Origin: an uncultured Oscillospiraceae bacterium
GTDB lineage: Bacteria; Bacillota; Clostridia; Oscillospirales; Oscillospiraceae
Assembly (NCBI GenBank): GCA_900757655.1
Contig: CAAEOT010000020.1
Location: 1-64,000 of the forward strand
Reading direction: 5' to 3'
Length of the DNA stretch: 64,000 bases
The notes beneath the pieces are model-generated. The model did no database searches, was not told where the DNA came from, and worked only from the letters and a program-made list of their open reading frames with translations. The translations under genes were made by a program, and so were the position numbers. Of this stretch, positions 60,602 to 64,000 are shown piece by piece (the stretch's first letter is position 1; each line of letters opens with the position of its first letter).

Positions 60602-61915
60602 TCAGCAGAGGCCGGGGAACAGCGCGCACATCACGATGACGGCGGCCGTGCCGCAGGTCGTGGCAATGACCGTTGTGATGAACATAGGCGGATAGATCTC
60701 CCTGAGCTTCATGCGGCACATCGGCAGCAGCATCAGGATGGCGCCGGAGTACGGCATGGAATCGAGCGTCGTCGCGGCAAAGCAGGCGATACGGTGGATC
60801 GCGTTGACATTGAGCCCGAGATCGAGCAGCTTCGGTGCGATGAGCGGCAGAGAGATCAGCTGGCCGGTGGAGGAACCGCCGGTGAGCATGCACATGACGG
60901 CGACGACCACGGCGCAGATCAGCATCGGGGACATGTTGATGCCGGTGATGGCATTGAGCATGGTCGTGAACGCTTCCGTGTTGGTCACGACGCCGGCAAA
61001 GCCGCAGATGGCCGCGACCGTCAGCGACATGTGGATGGAGTCCGCCGCGCCGGTGCTGATGAGCTCACGCAGGTTCTTCGCCTTGAGCTGCTTCCAGAAC
61101 AGCAGGATGGACAAAACGGTGCTGCCGATCACGCAGATGTTGATGTTGATCTTCAGAATGTTGAAGGCGACAAAGAGCGCGACCAGCGGAATGAGCGCGA
61201 TCCAGAAATTCGGCCGCGGCGTGTTCTTGTCATAGTGCGGATCGAGGGGGTGGAGCTCAAAATGCTCGCCCTTGGCCCGCGCCTTGTTGATGTAGATATT
61301 CATCAGGACGATGATGACGACGACTTCGACCGCCGCGCCGACAAGGCCGGGGACGAGCGCCACATCCGCCGCCGTGCCGAGGGCGGTCATGGCGGCGACG
61401 TTGGTCACCTGCGGGCTGCCGGGCATGGTCAGCGTAAACGTATAGGAAGCCGCGGCGAGCACGCCGAGGATAAAGCGCTTGGGAATGTCGCAATATTCAA
61501 AGATCGTGAGCGCGACCGGGTACATGAGCACGATGAACACGCTGGCATTGATGCCGCCCATGCAGAGGATGACGCCGATGGCAACAATGACCGCGACCGC
61601 GATCACATTTTTCTTCGTGTTGCTGGCGCCGGGCCGCAGGAGCTTGCTCATGATCGTGTCGGCGATGGAGAAGGCCGCGCCGCTCTCCGAATAGATCTTT
61701 GACTGAATGCTGCCGAACAGCAGCAGGAAGAAGAAGCTTTTGATCGGGACGAACATGCCGTTGACATAGGAGCCGAGCAGCGTGTCCATGAACGGGAGCA
61801 CGTTAAACGCGATCACGACCGCCGCGCCCACGATCGAAGCGATATATACGGACCAGTCCTTGTAGCAAAGATAGATCACGACAAGGAAACCGAGAATACA
61901 ACCAACTACGCCCAT
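60602..61915 (-). CDS. GntP-family permease (gluconate-type)
   Basis: A 437-residue membrane protein with 12 or more helices and GntP-family features: GGSSTGQLISLPLIAP and the LDSMPYSGAILMLLPMC region near the C-terminus. GntP carriers take up gluconate and related sugar acids or hydroxy acids with H+. It is the third gene of an SDR-OFA-GntP operon; the SDR resembles gluconate 5-dehydrogenase, which supports a sugar acid substrate. The start follows GAAAGGTAG. Confidence 0.88.
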   Translation of the reverse strand: MGVVGCILGFLVVIYLCYKDWSVYIASIVGAAVVIAFNVLPFMDTLLGSYVNGMFVPIKSFFFLLLFGSIQSKIYSESGAAFSIADTIMSKLLRPGASNTKKNVIAVAVIVAIGVILCMGGINASVFIVLMYPVALTIFEYCDIPKRFILGVLAAASYTFTLTMPGSPQVTNVAAMTALGTAADVALVPGLVGAAVEVVVIIVLMNIYINKARAKGEHFELHPLDPHYDKNTPRPNFWIALIPLVALFVAFNILKININICVIGSTVLSILLFWKQLKAKNLRELISTGAADSIHMSLTVAAICGFAGVVTNTEAFTTMLNAITGINMSPMLICAVVVAVMCMLTGGSSTGQLISLPLIAPKLLDLGLNVNAIHRIACFAATTLDSMPYSGAILMLLPMCRMKLREIYPPMFITTVIATTCGTAAVIVMCALFPGLC

Positions 61916-61956
61916 AGGATGCTACCTTTCGTATTGATGTCGGTCTCTCCGCTTAC

Positions 61957-62000
61957 TGTGCGGCATGACCGGAGGAAGGGAAAACCGGCCATGCCGCAAA
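61957..62000. other. Stem-loop between OFA transporter and GntP genes
   Basis: A stem GCGGCATGACCGG / CCGGCCATGCCGC (one mismatch) within the 123-bp intergenic gap and without U-run on the minus strand. It may process the mRNA or stabilise one part. Confidence 0.5.
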
Positions 62001-62038
62001 TATGAGGGGAGGATGGTGTGCGGATGATGCTGCGCGGA

Positions 62039-63322
62039 TCAGGCCTGCGCGGCCTTTTCCTGCGCAGCCTTTTCTTCTGCGGCGACCTCAGCCAGCGTGC
62101 GTCTCTTGGGCTGGGGGATGGTGGTGTAGAAGATGACGGCGATGATGCAGGCGATGATGGCATAGACCATGGAGGCAGTGTAGCTGCCGGTGGCCTTGAC
62201 CAATGCCGAACTGATCTTCGGGCTGATGAAGGTGCAGATGATCATATAGCCGAGCATGCAGATGCCGAAGATGCCGCCGGCATACTTGGAGCCGTAGGTC
62301 TCCTGAACGGCGACCGGGTGGCAGCAGTTCGTCGCGCCGAAGCCGACTGCCAGCAGGACATAGGCAATGTAGAACATGGCCAGGCTGTTGGCAAACATCA
62401 GGCAGAGCGAAGAAGCAACGGAGCAGATGCCGCAGATCGTATAGACCTTGCGGTAGCCGAGCTTGTCGATGAGCGCGCCCATGCCGAAACGGCCGATGAC
62501 GTTGCAGATCGAGTAGATCGACACGCCGATGGTGGCCGCGTTGAGCGAGTAGCCCGCGTCCGAAATGAGAACGGAGAAGCGGGGGTAGCAGATGATGTAC
62601 ATGGTCGGGAACAGGCCGTAGCCGAGGAACAGGTGCCAGTAGCCGCGGGTCCGGAACGCCTGGCCGGGCGTCAGGCTCTCGAGCTGCGTAGCCGCGAGCT
62701 TGGGATCGTCCGCCTTGGCCTTCCAGCCAGCCGGGGCATAGCCCACCGGGGCGGATTTGAGGCCGATGGCCGCGCAGATACCGATGACGATGATCGCGCC
62801 ACCGACGATGTAGAGCGTGACGATGATGCCGATGCTGCCGATGAGCTTGACGATCAGGGGCGCGAGGAAGGTGGCGGAGCCGCCGTTAAAGGCCATGCAC
62901 AGGCCGGAGGCAAAACCGCGCTTGTCGGGGTACCAGCCGGTCGCGCAGTAGGTGCTGCCGGTGTACGTGAAGCCGACGCCGAGACCCTGCAGGACGCTGA
63001 AGGTGATGTACAGCATCCAGGGGGAGCCGGAGGGGACCATGCCGGACAGCAGGAACGCGAGGCCCAGCAGGATGCAGCCGAGGATGAGCGTTTTCTTGGC
63101 GCCGATCTTGCCGAGCAGCCAGCCGCTGAGGATGTGGCCGGGCGTCTGCATGAAGGCCATATAGGTGGCGACGCCGGCAATGGCTTCCGTCGTCCAGCCG
63201 AAGTGCTTTGCCATCGGGGAGACGAAAACGGCCGCGGAGTTGACGATGCCGCACATGGCGAGCACGATCAGGGCACGCACCAGAATACCTGTGCGATTCG
63301 GTGTTTTGATTGCGTTGTCCAT
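62039..63322 (-). CDS. MFS transporter, OFA (oxalate/formate antiporter-like) family
   Basis: A 427-residue transporter with 12 helices and a charged C-terminal tail rich in Ala, Glu and Lys. The WYPDKRGFASGLCMAFNGG stretch is the OFA subfamily hallmark. OFA members exchange or take up small mono- or dicarboxylates. It is in an operon downstream of an SDR (41-bp gap, AAGGAG ribosome binding site) and upstream of a GntP permease. Substrate unknown. Confidence 0.88.
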   Translation of the reverse strand: MDNAIKTPNRTGILVRALIVLAMCGIVNSAAVFVSPMAKHFGWTTEAIAGVATYMAFMQTPGHILSGWLLGKIGAKKTLILGCILLGLAFLLSGMVPSGSPWMLYITFSVLQGLGVGFTYTGSTYCATGWYPDKRGFASGLCMAFNGGSATFLAPLIVKLIGSIGIIVTLYIVGGAIIVIGICAAIGLKSAPVGYAPAGWKAKADDPKLAATQLESLTPGQAFRTRGYWHLFLGYGLFPTMYIICYPRFSVLISDAGYSLNAATIGVSIYSICNVIGRFGMGALIDKLGYRKVYTICGICSVASSLCLMFANSLAMFYIAYVLLAVGFGATNCCHPVAVQETYGSKYAGGIFGICMLGYMIICTFISPKISSALVKATGSYTASMVYAIIACIIAVIFYTTIPQPKRRTLAEVAAEEKAAQEKAAQA

Positions 63323-63363
63323 ATCTTTCTCCTTATATCTTCATATTGTTCTGAGCGGATGTG

Positions 63364-64000
63364 TCAGTTGCAGGTCCAGCCGCCGTCGACCGCGACGATC
63401 TGGCCGGTCGTGTATGTGCAGCAGGGCGCGGCGAAGTAAACACACAGGCCGTCCATCTCGCCGAGGATGCCGTGGCGCTCTTTCGGGCAGCGGTCCTTGT
63501 GCAGCTGCACAAAAGCGTCGGAGTCGATGAACTTCTCGGTCAGCTCGGTCGGGAAGTAGCCCGGCGCGATGCAGTTGACGGTGATGTTGTACTTGCCCCA
63601 GTCGTTGGCCATGGCCTTGGTCATCATGTGCACGCCGCCCTTGGAAGCGCAGTACGGTGCGGTCCAGACGTTCTTTCTGGAGACGAAGCCGTGGATGGAA
63701 GAGACGTTGACGATGCGGCCATAGTTGTTGGGGATCATGGACAGGCGCGCGACGTCGCGGCAGAGATAGAACAGGCCGGTCAGGTCGGTATCGACCACGT
63801 GGGCCCACTGCTCATCGGTCATGGTCGCCGGGTCGCCGGAACCGCCGGTGCCGCCGGAGTTGACCAGAATGTCGATCTTGCCGAAGTGCGCAATGACGTC
63901 CTCCACGCACTTGGTGACGGACTTGGAGTCGCACAGGTCGAGGTAGTGGGGGTAAACCTCCACGCCGTACTCCGCGGCGATCTCCTTCGCGTTCTTCTCC
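63364..64000 (-). CDS. SDR-family oxidoreductase, N-terminus outside window
   Basis: The 3' part (about 212 codons) of a short-chain dehydrogenase; the frame is open to the right edge and the N-terminal NAD-binding Gly motif is missing from the window. The catalytic Ser in VNVSSIHG and the YxxxK motif YCASK are intact, followed by NCIAPGYFPTELTE. The sequence resembles gluconate 5-dehydrogenase/SDR sugar acid enzymes. It is the first visible gene of the operon with the OFA and GntP transporters, suggesting sugar acid or hydroxy acid use. Confidence 0.9.
   Translation of the reverse strand, partial: EKNAKEIAAEYGVEVYPHYLDLCDSKSVTKCVEDVIAHFGKIDILVNSGGTGGSGDPATMTDEQWAHVVDTDLTGLFYLCRDVARLSMIPNNYGRIVNVSSIHGFVSRKNVWTAPYCASKGGVHMMTKAMANDWGKYNITVNCIAPGYFPTELTEKFIDSDAFVQLHKDRCPKERHGILGEMDGLCVYFAAPCCTYTTGQIVAVDGGWTCN

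Overview
The window is a GC-rich piece of a Gram-positive chromosome, most likely a gut clostridium of the Oscillospirales/Oscillospiraceae type. The evidence is a yggS-sepF-divIVA division cluster, a guanine riboswitch, an AbrB/SpoVT-type regulator, an SLH-domain surface protein, TTG/GTG starts behind strong AGGAGG ribosome binding sites, and housekeeping genes of clostridial type (DegV, UPF0210, DUF896, TypA, miaB-mutS/mutL/miaA-hfq). No phage, insertion sequence, CRISPR array or rRNA was seen. Apart from one tRNA-Leu gene, the window is protein-coding chromosomal backbone.

Layout. 1-2.5 kb: a LysR regulator divergent from a BrnQ branched-chain amino acid carrier. 2.6-8.5 kb (minus): a purine unit. 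xpt is followed by a guanine riboswitch, then a BMP-family lipoprotein, an ABC ATPase and two permeases. 8.6-11.2 kb: AbrB-type regulator, a PLP enzyme of the methionine gamma-lyase/YnbB type and an EamA exporter. 11.5-15.3 kb: an NSS symporter, AzlCD and a YbhN-type membrane protein. 15.4 kb: tRNA-Leu(TAA). 15.6-21.1 kb: recJ-rel-dtd-MBL hydrolase. 22-25.5 kb: hom-ask-asd, the aspartate-family amino acid trunk. 25.7-32.6 kb (minus): M16 peptidase, pnp, rpsO, an SPFH protein and typA. 32.7-36.4 kb: YfbR-type nucleotidase, ACT protein, UPF0210, DUF896, then cysE behind its own leader. 36.5-40.3 kb (minus): psuG with a tiny coupled membrane protein, and a secreted SLH-anchored nucleotidase. 40.5-41.9 kb: thyA-folA. 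42-50.7 kb: CPBP protease, mutS, miaB, mutL, degV, miaA. 50.8-59.2 kb: hfq, an HlyD-like adaptor, yggS, sepF, divIVA, ileS, lspA and an rluD-type synthase. 59.2-64 kb: a Nim/PNPOx-like flavoprotein, a flavodoxin-like reductase, and an SDR-OFA transporter-GntP operon that runs off the right edge.

The most interesting element is upstream of cysE (about 35,210-35,470). A near-consensus promoter is followed by a well-placed Shine-Dalgarno and a 30-codon ORF with seven Cys codons, three of them consecutive. A strong intrinsic terminator follows, just before cysE. The last codons of the small ORF are complementary to the 5' arm of the terminator. This is the arrangement of classical ribosome-mediated transcription attenuation, here responding to cysteine, at a gene for which a T-box would be the expected control in Firmicutes. 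The second regulatory system is a guanine riboswitch with a clear terminator platform that controls the BMP/ABC purine importer and sits directly downstream of xpt. Other points worth checking are a 16-bp palindrome at the abrB start site, a LysR-type box in front of brnQ, identical hairpins flanking a gene-free segment, a signal peptidase II with a 160-residue acidic/Pro-Ala tail, and a seven-copy 18-bp repeat in the SLH protein.
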